A stretch of 64,000 nt of DNA. Source: Rhynchopus euleeides (Eukaryota; Euglenozoa; Diplonemea; Diplonemida; Diplonemidae). The notes beneath the pieces were generated by a model. The model was not told where the DNA came from and ran no database searches. It was given only the letters and a program-made list of their open reading frames with translations. Position 1 is the first letter of the stretch. The number at the start of each line of letters is the position of its first letter. Positions 41,990-55,239 of this stretch are shown in pieces. Location of the stretch: NCBI GenBank assembly GCA_963210315.1, contig OY723285.1:1-64000 (forward strand), given 5' to 3'. Position numbers and translations under genes: made by a program.

Positions 41990-42082
41990 GTTTTTTATAT
42001 TATATACTCATGGACCCCTTGACCTGTGCAATTCCCATGTCGGCTACGTACCCCCCCTAACCAACGGTATTTTATAAGGGGT

Positions 42083-42221
42083 ATCCTTGCGCTCGGGATA
42101 AATCCATAGGCTATGACCAAACAGGGACGCCATGGAGAGATTGCTGGTTGAAAACTACCCAATTCCCGCCATGGGCTGCTTCGGCGGCACCATTGGCAAT
42201 TTGTGAAGCTGCCTTTGCAGC
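42083..42221 (+). ncRNA. U4: U4 snRNA
   Basis: Same as 10478-10616. Confidence 0.96.
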
Positions 42222-42688
42222 AAATGTTCTTTATTTATTGTGCTATTCAGGCCATACAGAATACAAAATTCTGTACAAACTATCAAACCTGCAAATTGAC
42301 GTACGTAGGTTTGATGGTTATACCATTCATAGACACCAAGTTAGGAAAACAGTATTTATTAGCCGGAGTGTGTCAGCAACACTCTGTTACTCCTAGCTTG
42401 GGAGGGCAAGGCTTCTCAGAACTGGGCAATCTTGGACTGGGTCCAAGGGTTCCTCTACTTCTGTGTTGATGCTACTGTCCCTGTTAGTCTACTGTCCCGG
42501 TTGTGGCTTTGGTGCAAACCTTAGCAACAATTGGAGTAAAATGGGGTGAACCGGGCCAGGCTGGTCACAGAGCAGCTCCTAACCCCTGCAGTGGACAGTT
42601 CAAGGATCGCAGTGCAGAGCAGAGTGAGGAGTCCTCCAATTCAACAGCTCGAACTGGGGAGGCGACTTTTTTTTGCCTACTATACCCA

Positions 42689-42747
<59 letters not shown>

Positions 42748-42811
42748 GGTATACACTGTATACACTGCATACTTGTTGTTCTCTTGTCTCTGTGTATATA
42801 AAAACATAGGT

Positions 42812-43000
42812 GGGTGTGCCACTCCTGGATGTTGTGCAGCTCCAGGGCAACACGTGTGAATGGACCAGGTTGCCCTGGCGACCCATCACCCCGTTGAGAA
42901 ATTGCGTTAATATCGTTCAGTACACAAGGTACTGTATCAGATATTAAGCTGATAAGAACAGATAATACACTTGATCTTAGCCAAAAGGCCGAGAAGGTAT
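42812..43000 (-). ncRNA. U2: U2 snRNA
   Basis: Same as 257-445. Confidence 0.97.
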
Positions 43001-43366
43001 GCCCCTATTAAGAAACCGTTGCTTAGGGGATGTACAGCCGCCACTCCATATCTCAGGACCCACACCCCAGTATGTATACTGTATATATATTAGGGGGAAC
43101 TCAAACCCCCAACTGGGCTTGTACACTGCTACCATAATATGCTACCTCAGCAGTGCAGTCCTGGGTATGTGGTGAAACAGGGGTAAGATTCTTCGGCTGT
43201 AAGCTTGTAGCCTCTTCAGCCTGAAGGCTTGCCTCTTAGTTTTTTTGACAGGTGGTGAGCCATAGTAACAAGGGTGTGTACTCTCCAACACTGGTGAATA
43301 CTCAGGTTACTCTGTGCAATAGGTGAAAATACTGCAAAGTGTCACTTAGCCTCTATTTGTAAGGGC

Positions 43367-43481
43367 AACCAACGATTTCTTAAGCTACAGTTTCTGTACT
43401 TCATTGGTATGGACTGACTCTGAAAAGAGACCCAAAACTGACAGAACTCCTCCTGGGATACCAATCCTGAGAGGAGATATT
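43367..43481 (+). ncRNA. SL: SL RNA, plus type a
   Basis: Same as 812-926. Confidence 0.88.
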
Positions 43482-43509
43482 TATTATAAAAAACAAAAAT
43501 ATGTGAAAA

Positions 43510-43614
43510 AAAAGGTGATACTTTCTCGATTAATGCGTGTCATCCTTGCGCAGGGACCATGCTAATCTTCTCTGTATCGATCCAATTTTGACGGATGTCC
43601 CATTTCTGGGCTCC
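43510..43614 (-). ncRNA. U6: U6 snRNA
   Basis: Same as 955-1059. Confidence 0.97.
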
Positions 43615-44126
43615 AAAATATAGGTACCTGTAACTTTGCAGCTATGGTATCATATTCATTGCTTGGTCTGTATGTAAGGTTGCAGGTTTGACACAGATGC
43701 TCAAACCTGCAACTTGGGAACTGGACTGCTATACGATTATGGGTTGTGTGCCCCCAAGTTGGAGGTACCCATCTTGTAGGTGCTAAGTTGTTGTGCTACT
43801 TCTACCAAACAAATGCAACTCGCAATTTGCAAAATCATGCTGATTTATCAAATGCTTCCAAAATCTGCTTGCACGCAGGACCCAGTTGTGGGACCATGTG
43901 CGGACATATTTGGCCATTTGTGCGCTCGCACAGAATGACTTTCGACCCATGACGAGTCTGAAACTCAGGTTTTACCTCCGATTGCGTTCAGTCTTCAACA
44001 CATAAATATTAGAACTTGGAGCATAACCAGCACACAACGCAACCACCTTTTTTTGTATGTATGGTCCAGTATACAGGGGGGTATGGGGTGGGATGCCTTT
44101 ATGAATACAACTCTGAACTCCTTATT

Positions 44127-44245
44127 GGATTCGGCCATACTCTGGTGAATACACCTCATCCCGCCTGATTTGAGAAGTTAAGCACCAGCAGGCCTGGATA
44201 GTACTGACGTGGGTGACCAGTTGGGAAGTCCGGGTGCTTGAATCC
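44127..44245 (+). rRNA. 5S rRNA: 5S rRNA
   Basis: First of a tandem triplet; followed by CTACAA and a T run rather than the A8-C-T14 of the palindrome-linked copies. Confidence 0.98.
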
Positions 44246-44348
44246 TACAATTTTTTTTTTTTGGGACCCATATTTTTTGGTGTAGACCAGGGGTAAAGGG
44301 GAAAATGGGGTGGGCTGCCTTTCTGATTACAATTCCGAACTCCTTATT

Positions 44349-44467
44349 GGATTCGGCCATACTCTGGTGAATACACCTCATCCCGCCTGATTTGAGAAGT
44401 TAAGCACCAGCAGGCCTGGATAGTACTGACGTGGGTGACCAGTTGGGAAGTCCGGGTGCTTGAATCC
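44349..44467 (+). rRNA. 5S rRNA: 5S rRNA
   Basis: Second of the triplet, 222 bases after the first. Confidence 0.98.
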
Positions 44468-44574
44468 TACAATTTTTTTTTTTTTTTTGGGACCCATATT
44501 TTTTGGTGTAGACCAGGGGTAAAGGGGAAAATGGGGTGGGCTGCCTTTCTGATTACAATTCCGAACTCCTTATT

Positions 44575-44693
44575 GGATTCGGCCATACTCTGGTGAATAC
44601 ACCTCATCCCGCCTGATTTGAGAAGTTAAGCACCAGCAGGCCTGGATAGTACTGACGTGGGTGACCAGTTGGGAAGTCCGGGTGCTTGAATCC
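44575..44693 (+). rRNA. 5S rRNA: 5S rRNA
   Basis: Third of the triplet, 226 bases on; followed by the palindrome. Confidence 0.98.
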
Positions 44694-44752
44694 TAAAAAA
44701 AACTTTTTTTTTTTTTTCAAAAAAACGTACCAATTTTCCACACCACCCAGGA

Positions 44753-46004
44753 GGCATTTTGAGTACCAAAATGGCACTACCAGACCCTGTCCGTGCCACT
44801 GGTATTTTCGATTTTTTATGGGTCCTCAGCCATAATTGATAGAATTCAATGGACCGGAATTTTTCGATAAAAATTTTTTTTCTGAAAGATATAAAGCTCA
44901 TGACCCTACTACGTTTCACCCAAAAAAAATATACACATCGTCACGTACAGACACCGGTAGTATATTTTTTCGAAGGAATTTTTGGGAAATTTGTAGCAGT
45001 GTTGGTAGGAAACACACTTTCTCGTTTTTGGACAAACTCCAACTTTGGTGGTTCGAACACCCTGGGGGGGTCTATTTCGGGTGTCTCAAAAATGCGCGAG
45101 AGGTGGGGATATTGGGTCAGAGAGGAATCAAAACGTTGGTAGGGTACTGCCCAGCCACCACCAATTAAGTCGTTTTTGGTGTTCCAAAAAGTGTTTTTTG
45201 GCCATTTTTGGACCTATTTTTGGGGGTTTGGCACCCCAAATCGGCCACTTTTTTGGACCCAGATATACCCGTTTCTGTACCAGAATCTGGGTGTGGAAAA
45301 AAAAAAAAAAAAAAAAAAAGTACCCACCCAGGTGGTCAACTTGCTTCCAACACACCTAGATTCCTTAGAAAACACCCCATGATTTCACCTCAATATGTAC
45401 CTGGAGCTCCATACTGGGCCCTGGTGAGCTCACCAACAGTTTGCACCGTTTCTGACCCGAAATCTGGGTCAAAAACGGTGGTACCCGTCACACGGTGGGT
45501 CCCCAGCCATTTTCACAGAAATGCCATTTTTTAGGTGAAAATGGGCAAAAAACAGGGTTTTGGCCAAAAAAAACGACCTAATGGGTCCTGGCTGGGGACC
45601 CATATTTGGACATTATATACCGTTTCACACCCAGTATCTGAACCATTCGCGCATTTTTGAGACACCCGATTTTGACCCACCCAGGGTGTTCGAACCACCC
45701 AAATTGGAGTTTTGTAAAAAAAAAAAAAAAAAAAAAAAGTGAGGTTTGAACCCACAGTGCTAAAAATACCCGAAAAATTCCTTTGAAAAAATATACTACC
45801 GATGTCTGTACGTGACGATATGTACAAAAATTTTGGGCTAAACGTAGCAGGGTTATGAGCTTTATATCTTTCGAGAAAAAAAAAGTTTATCGAAAAATTC
45901 CGGTCAACTGCATTTCATCAATTATGGCTGGGTACCCATGGAAAACCGAAAATTTTGGTGGCACGTACAGGGTCTGGTAGTGCCATTTTGGTACTCAGAA
46001 TCAA
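44753..46004. repeat. Palindrome after 5S
   Basis: Right-subfamily copy, with for example GTACCAATTTTCC in the left flank in place of GTACCGATTTTCC. Confidence 0.75.
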
Positions 46005-46112
46005 CCCAGATGTCAGCAGAAGTGGGAGGAAATCAGGTACTGAAAATTGGGTGCAATTTAACACTTTTTAGTGTTTTTAGTGGTTTTCCACATATTTTTT
46101 TGGGTCAGATAT

Positions 46113-46227
46113 AAAAATTTCCCCCAGGATTGTCAATCCCAAGGGAAAACTGTCATTTTTGGTACTCTATTCAGAGTCAGTCCATACCAATGAAGTACAG
46201 AAACTGTAGCTTAAGAAATCGTTGGTT
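46113..46227 (-). ncRNA. SL: SL RNA
   Basis: Hybrid: V2 base in the intron but V1-like GGGGGAAATTTTTA end; E1 upstream. Confidence 0.93.
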
Positions 46228-46482
46228 GCCCTTGTAAATGGAGGCTAATTGCGACTTTGCAGCATTTTCACCTATTGTGCAGAGTAACCCCAGAAATCGT
46301 TGGTTGCCCATTCAGAATGTGGGCTCTGGTGTGAACATGTGGTGCATTTTGGGACCCAGAATCAGCCCAGATATGAGTTGAAATATGGGAAAATCAGGTA
46401 CTGGAAATTGGGTGCAATTTAACACTTGTCAGTGTTTTTGTGTTTTTTAGTGGTTTTCTACAGAATTTTTTTGTTCAGATAT

Positions 46483-46597
46483 AAAAATTTCCCCCAGGAT
46501 TGTCAATCCCAAGGGAAAACTGTCAGTTTTGGTACTCTATTCAGAGTCAGTCCATACCAATGAAGTACAGAAACTGTAGCTTAAGAAATCGTTGGTT
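46483..46597 (-). ncRNA. SL: SL RNA
   Basis: V1, E3. Confidence 0.93.
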
Positions 46598-46854
46598 GCC
46601 CTTGTAAATAGAGGCTAATTGTCACTTGGTAGTATTTCCACCTATTGTGCAGAGTAACCCCAGAATTTGTGGGTTGCCCATTCGGAATGTGGGCTCTGGT
46701 GGCACATTTTGGGACCCAGAATCAGCCCAGATATCAGCAGAAATGTGGGTAAATTGGGTCCTGGAAATTAGATACATTTTAGTGATTTTCAGTGACTTTT
46801 AGTGCTTTTGTGATTTTTACTGGTTTTCTACATATTTTCTTCTTGTTCAGATAT

Positions 46855-46969
46855 AAAAATTCCCCCCAGGATTGTCAATCCCAAGGGAAAACTGTCATTT
46901 TTGGTACTCTATTCAGAGTCAGTCCATACCAATGAAGTACAGAAACTGTAGCTTAAGAAATCGTTGGTT
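46855..46969 (-). ncRNA. SL: SL RNA
   Basis: V2, E2. Confidence 0.93.
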
Positions 46970-47235
46970 GCCCTTGTAAATGGAGGCTAATTGCGACTTT
47001 GCAGCATTTCCACCTATTGTGCAGAGTAACCCAGAAAATCGTGGGTTGCCCATTCAGAATGTGGGCTCCGGTGTGAATGTGTGGTGCATTTTGGCACCCA
47101 GAATGAACCCAGATATCTGCAGAAATATGGGAGAACTGGGTACTGGAAATTGGGTGCAATTTAGTGCTTTGTAGGGGGTTTGTATGTTTTTAACATTTTT
47201 TAGTGGCTTTCCACATATTCTTGTTGTTCAGGTAT

Positions 47236-47350
47236 AAAAATTTCCCCCAGGATTGTCAATCCCAAGGGAAAACTGTCAGTTTTGGTACTCTATTCAGAGT
47301 CAGTCCATACCAATGAAGTACAGAAACTGTAGCTTAAGAAATCGTTGGTT
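47236..47350 (-). ncRNA. SL: SL RNA
   Basis: V1, E3. Confidence 0.93.
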
Positions 47351-47607
47351 GCCCTTGTAAATAGAGGCTAATTGTCACTTGGTAGTATTTCCACCTATTG
47401 TGCAGAGTAACCCCAGAATTTGTGGGTTGCCCATTCGGAATGTGGGCTCTGGTGGCACATTTTGGGACCCAGAATCAGCCCAGATATCAGCAGAAATGTG
47501 GGTAAATTGGGTCCTGGAAATTAGATACATTTTAGTGATTTTCAGTGACTTTTAGTGCTTTTGTGATTTTTACTGGTTTTCTACATATTTTCTTCTTGTT
47601 CAGATAT

Positions 47608-47722
47608 AAAAATTCCCCCCAGGATTGTCAATCCCAAGGGAAAACTGTCATTTTTGGTACTCTATTCAGAGTCAGTCCATACCAATGAAGTACAGAAACT
47701 GTAGCTTAAGAAATCGTTGGTT
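47608..47722 (-). ncRNA. SL: SL RNA
   Basis: V2, E2. Confidence 0.93.
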
Positions 47723-47988
47723 GCCCTTGTAAATGGAGGCTAATTGCGACTTTGCAGCATTTCCACCTATTGTGCAGAGTAACCCAGAAAATCGTGGGTT
47801 GCCCATTCAGAATGTGGGCTCCGGTGTGAATGTGTGGTGCATTTTGGCACCCAGAATGAACCCAGATATCTGCAGAAATATGGGAGAACTGGGTACTGGA
47901 AATTGGGTGCAATTTAGTGCTTTGTAGGGGGTTTGTATGTTTTTAACATTTTTTAGTGGCTTTCCACATATTCTTGTTGTTCAGGTAT

Positions 47989-48103
47989 AAAAATTTCCCC
48001 CAGGATTGTCAATCCCAAGGGAAAACTGTCAGTTTTGGTACTCTATTCAGAGTCAGTCCATACCAATGAAGTACAGAAACTGTAGCTTAAGAAATCGTTG
48101 GTT
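47989..48103 (-). ncRNA. SL: SL RNA
   Basis: V1, E4. Confidence 0.93.
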
Positions 48104-50167
48104 GCCCTTGTAAACGGAGGCTAATTGTCACTTTGCCCCAAAACCAGCTATTCTGCAGAGTAGACCCAGGAACCGTTGGTTTCGTATTCAGAATCTGGGG
48201 TGTGACGGGACCAGTACCGGGTTTGAACCACCCACACAGCATCTGTGACCCCAACATATGCTACCCCGTTCCACCCCCAGATTCTGGCCTTGATACGGTG
48301 CCAGTACATATGGGGTGACACCTCTGCCTGGGTGTGTGAAACTTGCCTGTTTTCAATTTTGGGCCCATTTGGACCCATTTTTTTCAGGCCATTTTCCAGC
48401 ACCTAGGGTGTGAAAATATGGCCGCACAGCGAGATCCGGGTTTGAAAACGGCCCAGGGAGCTCCTTTGTACCCGATTTCAACCGATAGAAATGTAAAATG
48501 TGCACACAGGGGGTCCCAGATGGTAAAAATCACCCCCAAAAACAGGGCCCCATTTTTCAGGGTGTTTTTTCCCCTTTGCGAAAAAAATTTTCTGTGCTGA
48601 TCTGGGGTGGAATTCCAGCACCACCGTGTGTTCCCCGTCACTGGAGGGATAAATGCGGTCCGGTGGAAATTTTCCGGAAATGCTGTCCCGATGCCTGAAA
48701 TGGGTGAAAACATGTGATTATAGCCCAAAGTTCGGAAAAGTTGGTCGGCCAAAAAAAATTTCCCACACCTGTGCAAACCTCACGGCTGGCCTGGGATGTG
48801 AAACGAATCGTGATTCCAGGGCCCCTGCATATATGCACAGGCCCGAATTTCATCGATAGAAATACAAAATGTGCGCTGCGCAATGTTTAGAACCACTTTT
48901 TCTACCCGACAGCCTCCGGCATGCACCTGAAAAACCGACACTTTTTTCGAAGGTATTGTGGCCTTGAAAGTATGCAGAGCTCATTTCCGAGACTACTCTC
49001 TGAAGTGAAATTTGAACGGTCAGACCAGCGGAACCCAACGATGTAAGGTACGATCACATATCTGGCTAGTTTTACGTTTGAAATTCGGAAGAGAATTTTC
49101 TTGCATCGACCCGACAACAGGCAAAAACGACCGACCTCATGGGGTCCTCTTCGGGGCTGAACACTGACGGATGGCCCCGGAAGCTGAACGAACTCGCCTT
49201 CCTGGGTGCACAAGGAGCGCCCATATGTGAAAAAACCTGGTAGAGCACCCAGGGTGCCGGTCTGGGAAGATTTCTGGGGTAATTTCAGCGAGATGCGCTG
49301 TTGCGCAACCGGTGGTGGTGACCTGATTTTTTGACCAAAAAACATGTTTTAAACATTTTTATCCGCCAGAACTGGCCTCCTAACCGGTCTGCGCATGATC
49401 TACAGAGCTCCAGAGGGCAAAATAACCAACTTTGTAACAGCAGGTTGACAGAGAAGCACCTCGGATCGCCTCTGTTTCATGCACCCACTTTTGCCCAAAA
49501 ATCGACTCCCCAGCAGCGGGGTGCACAGTTCTTATGCAAGTAAATAATTAAAATCTCCGCCCCATGAACATCGAAAGCGAGGGTGGAAACGGCCAGGCAC
49601 CCCATTGTCACGGTGCCATTTGTTCAAACCCGGAACACAGATTTTCCACCCCGAAACGCGGAACAGAATCGGACCACCCCGATTTCACCACATCCGGGGT
49701 AGGCAGAACAGAGGGCAGTAAAATATTCAGAACAGCACCCCAGGGTGAGAAAATGGGTTCAAACCCCCCCAAAACACCCACAGGACCAGAGTAAAAAAGG
49801 GTTGGGCACTTGTTTGGGGCCAGTTCATCAAACCCTGCTTCAGAAAGCCCCCAAATCTTGGGGGAAACAGGGTAGGGGACCCAACAGGAGGGATTTACTA
49901 GGAAAGTGGGGTTTTACCCATTTACACCACCACAGCCTCAAACCAGCGTGAGGCACCGCCTTTCCAGGGCTCTCCCGATGATTTCAGGAGGCTTCCAACC
50001 CCTGGCACGCACCGAGATGGTGTTCTGGATATTTTTATGGCCACACTCCGGAATCTGCATCCCAGAACCTCAGAAATCTCAAGTATGAAAATCAACAGTT
50101 TCTGGGGTTACTCTGCACAATAGGTGAAAATGCTGCAAAGTGGTACTTAGCCTCTATTTACAAGGGC
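48104..50167. other. 2 kb spacer
   Basis: Copy of 38979-41042. Confidence 0.6.
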
Positions 50168-50286
50168 AACCAACGATTTCTTAAGCTACAGTTTCTGTAC
50201 TTCATTGGTATGGACTGACTCTGAAAAGAGACCCAAAACTGACAGAATTTCCTCCTGGGATATCAATCCTGAGAGGAAAATTTTAT
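50168..50286 (+). ncRNA. SL: SL RNA, plus type b
   Basis: Same as 9438-9556. Confidence 0.88.
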
Positions 50287-50480
50287 ACTTTCCTATTCTG
50301 GACCTGTGTTTGAGTTGTGGTAAAGTGTGAATAATGTGTGTACACTTGGTAAAGTACACACAGCTGCACCATTCCTGGCAAATCTGTGGTTTTGCAGTGT
50401 TTTATTCAGTATTTTACTACGTGTTTTGTTACCTCCCATATTGCCAATAACTTGGTTGTAATTTTGTGCGGTTATAAAAA

Positions 50481-50596
50481 CAAGTGAGACACAGAGGCCT
50501 CTTCAAAAATTATGCTTTCACTTGAGTAACTCTTACCCACGGTCATCTTTAGTAAAAGGCGAAAGATGAGTTCGTTCTGGGCAAAAGTTGTGAGAT
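50481..50596 (-). ncRNA. U5: U5 snRNA
   Basis: Same as 9751-9866. Confidence 0.95.
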
Positions 50597-50671
50597 ACCC
50601 CTTGTTGGGGAAACCGTTGGTTAGGCAGACAGGATCTCCCCCTCTAACCAACGGTTCTTCTATGGAGGGTT
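50597..50671. promoter_or_regulatory. Divergent U5/U1 promoter
   Basis: Copy of 9867-9941. Confidence 0.85.
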
Positions 50672-50811
50672 ACATACCTTACTGGTGTCTAACCTGATCA
50701 ACAAGGGTGTTGACACACCAGTGGCCCCTGCATTGCACTGCGCAGGGGGCACTGGTGGCACTGGCTTCGGCTGGGATGCACAGTGAAATTTTTGACAGCG
50801 GTGGTGCTGTG
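50672..50811 (+). ncRNA. U1: U1 snRNA
   Basis: Same as 9942-10081. Confidence 0.9.
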
Positions 50812-50916
50812 TTCTGCACAAACCCACCTTTTTTAACTAAAAATCATGGACCCCTCCACTTGTGCAATTCCATGTCGGCTACGTACCCCCCCTAAGCAAC
50901 GGTTTTTGTAAAGGGC

Positions 50917-51114
50917 AAGACTGTACTCTACACAGGATCTGTTTTTGAGTACATTCGTGTTGGAGATTGTTTTCTCTAGCACAAGACCAAAGCTGGATGA
51001 TGAAGACGGTCGGGCATGTGCAGCATGAGCCTTGCGATGATTGTTCTAAAACTGGGTTACCCTTTTCCTTGGAAATTGGCTTCCCAATCAGCACAGCCCT
51101 TCCACTTACAGCTT
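50917..51114 (+). ncRNA. U3: U3 snoRNA
   Basis: Same as 10187-10384. Confidence 0.87.
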
Positions 51115-51207
51115 GTTTTTTATATTATATACTCATGGACCCCTTGACCTGTGCAATTCCCATGTCGGCTACGTACCCCCCCTAACCAACGGTATTTTAT
51201 AAGGGGT

Positions 51208-51346
51208 ATCCTTGCGCTCGGGATAAATCCATAGGCTATGACCAAACAGGGACGCCATGGAGAGATTGCTGGTTGAAAACTACCCAATTCCCGCCATGGG
51301 CTGCTTCGGCGGCACCATTGGCAATTTGTGAAGCTGCCTTTGCAGC
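51208..51346 (+). ncRNA. U4: U4 snRNA
   Basis: Same as 10478-10616. Confidence 0.96.
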
Positions 51347-51813
51347 AAATGTTCTTTATTTATTGTGCTATTCAGGCCATACAGAATACAAAATTCTGTA
51401 CAAACTATCAAACCTGCAAATTGACGTACGTAGGTTTGATGGTTATACCATTCATAGACACCAAGTTAGGAAAACAGTATTTATTAGCCGGAGTGTGTCA
51501 GCAACACTCTGTTACTCCTAGCTTGGGAGGGCAAGGCTTCTCAGAACTGGGCAATCTTGGACTGGGTCCAAGGGTTCCTCTACTTCTGTGTTGATGCTAC
51601 TGTCCCTGTTAGTCTACTGTCCCGGTTGTGGCTTTGGTGCAAACCTTAGCAACAATTGGAGTAAAATGGGGTGAACCGGGCCAGGCTGGTCACAGAGCAG
51701 CTCCTAACCCCTGCAGTGGACAGTTCAAGGATCGCAGTGCAGAGCAGAGTGAGGAGTCCTCCAATTCAACAGCTCGAACTGGGGAGGCGACTTTTTTTTG
51801 CCTACTATACCCA

Positions 51814-51872
<59 letters not shown>

Positions 51873-51936
51873 GGTATACACTGTATACACTGCATACTTG
51901 TTGTTCTCTTGTCTCTGTGTATATAAAAACATAGGT

Positions 51937-52125
51937 GGGTGTGCCACTCCTGGATGTTGTGCAGCTCCAGGGCAACACGTGTGAATGGACCAGGTTGCCC
52001 TGGCGACCCATCACCCCGTTGAGAAATTGCGTTAATATCGTTCAGTACACAAGGTACTGTATCAGATATTAAGCTGATAAGAACAGATAATACACTTGAT
52101 CTTAGCCAAAAGGCCGAGAAGGTAT
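51937..52125 (-). ncRNA. U2: U2 snRNA
   Basis: Same as 257-445. Confidence 0.97.
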
Positions 52126-52491
52126 GCCCCTATTAAGAAACCGTTGCTTAGGGGATGTACAGCCGCCACTCCATATCTCAGGACCCACACCCCAGTATGT
52201 ATACTGTATATATATTAGGGGGAACTCAAACCCCCAACTGGGCTTGTACACTGCTACCATAATATGCTACCTCAGCAGTGCAGTCCTGGGTATGTGGTGA
52301 AACAGGGGTAAGATTCTTCGGCTGTAAGCTTGTAGCCTCTTCAGCCTGAAGGCTTGCCTCTTAGTTTTTTTGACAGGTGGTGAGCCATAGTAACAAGGGT
52401 GTGTACTCTCCAACACTGGTGAATACTCAGGTTACTCTGTGCAATAGGTGAAAATACTGCAAAGTGTCACTTAGCCTCTATTTGTAAGGGC

Positions 52492-52606
52492 AACCAACGA
52501 TTTCTTAAGCTACAGTTTCTGTACTTCATTGGTATGGACTGACTCTGAAAAGAGACCCAAAACTGACAGAACTCCTCCTGGGATACCAATCCTGAGAGGA
52601 GATATT
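52492..52606 (+). ncRNA. SL: SL RNA, plus type a
   Basis: Same as 812-926. Confidence 0.88.
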
Positions 52607-52634
52607 TATTATAAAAAACAAAAATATGTGAAAA

Positions 52635-52739
52635 AAAAGGTGATACTTTCTCGATTAATGCGTGTCATCCTTGCGCAGGGACCATGCTAATCTTCTCTGT
52701 ATCGATCCAATTTTGACGGATGTCCCATTTCTGGGCTCC
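52635..52739 (-). ncRNA. U6: U6 snRNA
   Basis: Same as 955-1059. Confidence 0.97.
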
Positions 52740-53251
52740 AAAATATAGGTACCTGTAACTTTGCAGCTATGGTATCATATTCATTGCTTGGTCTGTATGT
52801 AAGGTTGCAGGTTTGACACAGATGCTCAAACCTGCAACTTGGGAACTGGACTGCTATACGATTATGGGTTGTGTGCCCCCAAGTTGGAGGTACCCATCTT
52901 GTAGGTGCTAAGTTGTTGTGCTACTTCTACCAAACAAATGCAACTCGCAATTTGCAAAATCATGCTGATTTATCAAATGCTTCCAAAATCTGCTTGCACG
53001 CAGGACCCAGTTGTGGGACCATGTGCGGACATATTTGGCCATTTGTGCGCTCGCACAGAATGACTTTCGACCCATGACGAGTCTGAAACTCAGGTTTTAC
53101 CTCCGATTGCGTTCAGTCTTCAACACATAAATATTAGAACTTGGAGCATAACCAGCACACAACGCAACCACCTTTTTTTGTATGTATGGTCCAGTATACA
53201 GGGGGGTATGGGGTGGGATGCCTTTATGAATACAACTCTGAACTCCTTATT

Positions 53252-53370
53252 GGATTCGGCCATACTCTGGTGAATACACCTCATCCCGCCTGATTTGAGA
53301 AGTTAAGCACCAGCAGGCCTGGATAGTACTGACGTGGGTGACCAGTTGGGAAGTCCGGGTGCTTGAATCC
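53252..53370 (+). rRNA. 5S rRNA: 5S rRNA
   Basis: First of a triplet. Confidence 0.98.
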
Positions 53371-53474
53371 TACAATTTTTTTTTTTTTGGGACCCATATT
53401 TTTTGGTGTAGACCAGGGGTAAAGGGGAAAATGGGGTGGGCTGCCTTTCTGATTACAATTCCGAACTCCTTATT

Positions 53475-53593
53475 GGATTCGGCCATACTCTGGTGAATAC
53501 ACCTCATCCCGCCTGATTTGAGAAGTTAAGCACCAGCAGGCCTGGATAGTACTGACGTGGGTGACCAGTTGGGAAGTCCGGGTGCTTGAATCC
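53475..53593 (+). rRNA. 5S rRNA: 5S rRNA
   Basis: Second of the triplet, 223 bases on. Confidence 0.98.
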
Positions 53594-53700
53594 TACAATT
53601 TTTTTTTTTTTTTTGGGACCCATATTTTTTGGTGTAGACCAGGGGTAAAGGGGAAAATGGGGTGGGCTGCCTTTCTGATTACAATTCCGAACTCCTTATT

Positions 53701-53819
53701 GGATTCGGCCATACTCTGGTGAATACACCTCATCCCGCCTGATTTGAGAAGTTAAGCACCAGCAGGCCTGGATAGTACTGACGTGGGTGACCAGTTGGGA
53801 AGTCCGGGTGCTTGAATCC
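53701..53819 (+). rRNA. 5S rRNA: 5S rRNA
   Basis: Third of the triplet, followed by the palindrome. Confidence 0.98.
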
Positions 53820-53878
53820 TAAAAAAAACTTTTTTTTTTTTTTCAAAAAAACGTACCAATTTTCCACACCACCCAGGA

Positions 53879-55131
53879 GGCATTTTGAGTACCAAAATGG
53901 CACTACCAGACCCTGTCCGTGCCACTGGTATTTTCGATTTTTTATGGGTCCTCAGCCATAATTGATAGAATTCAATGGACCGGAATTTTTCGATAAAAAT
54001 TTTTTTTCTGAAAGATATAAAGCTCATGACCCTACTACGTTTCACCCAAAAAAAATATACACATCGTCACGTACAGACACCGGTAGTATATTTTTTCGAA
54101 GGAATTTTTGGGAAATTTGTAGCAGTGTTGGTAGGAAACACACTTTCTCGTTTTTGGACAAACTCCAACTTTGGTGGTTCGAACACCCTGGGGGGGTCTA
54201 TTTCGGGTGTCTCAAAAATGCGCGAGAGGTGGGGATATTGGGTCAGAGAGGAATCAAAACGTTGGTAGGGTACTGCCCAGCCACCACCAATTAAGTCGTT
54301 TTTGGTGTTCCAAAAAGTGTTTTTTGGCCATTTTTGGACCTATTTTTGGGGGTTTGGCACCCCAAATCGGCCACTTTTTTGGACCCAGATATACCCGTTT
54401 CTGTACCAGAATCTGGGTGTGGAAAAAAAAAAAAAAAAAAAAAAAAGTACCCACCCAGGTGGTCAACTTGCTTCCAACACACCTAGATTCCTTAGAAAAC
54501 ACCCCATGATTTCACCTCAATATGTACCTGGAGCTCCATACTGGGCCCTGGTGAGCTCACCAACAGTTTGCACCGTTTCTGACCCGAAATCTGGGTCAAA
54601 AACGGTGGTACCCGTCACACGGTGGGTCCCCAGCCATTTTCACAGAAATGCCATTTTTTAGGTGAAAATGGGCAAAAAACAGGGTTTTGGCCAAAAAAAA
54701 CGACCTAATGGGTCCTGGCTGGGGACCCATATTTGGACATTATATACCGTTTCACACCCAGTATCTGAACCATTCGCGCATTTTTGAGACACCCGATTTT
54801 GACCCACCCAGGGTGTTCGAACCACCCAAATTGGAGTTTTGTAAAAAAAAAAAAAAAAAAAAAAAGTGAGGTTTGAACCCACAGTGCTAAAAATACCCGA
54901 AAAATTCCTTTGAAAAAATATACTACCGATGTCTGTACGTGACGATATGTACAAAAATTTTGGGCTAAACGTAGCAGGGTTATGAGCTTTATATCTTTCG
55001 AGAAAAAAAAAGTTTATCGAAAAATTCCGGTCAACTGCATTTCATCAATTATGGCTGGGTACCCATGGAAAACCGAAAATTTTGGTGGCACGTACAGGGT
55101 CTGGTAGTGCCATTTTGGTACTCAGAATCAA
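53879..55131. repeat. Palindrome after 5S
   Basis: Right-subfamily copy of 44753-46004. Confidence 0.75.
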
Positions 55132-55239
55132 CCCAGATGTCAGCAGAAGTGGGAGGAAATCAGGTACTGAAAATTGGGTGCAATTTAACACTTTTTAGTG
55201 TTTTTAGTGGTTTTCCACATATTTTTTTGGGTCAGATAT

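Larger units (their letters stand above)
34830..42545. repeat. Array unit 4 (7,716 bp), lacks SL(+)a, U6 and 5S
   Basis: The U2-side spacer is cut at 35609 and joined to an SL(-) promoter. Nine SL(-) genes follow directly, then spacer, SL(+)b, U5, U1, U3 and U4. Confidence 0.93.
46598..48103 (-). repeat. 753-bp SL gene dimer array
   Basis: Two dimers, as in unit 4. Confidence 0.9.
42546..51670. repeat. Array unit 5 (9,125 bp)
   Basis: Complete gene set, with a compact 5S triplet and six SL(-) genes. Confidence 0.95.
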
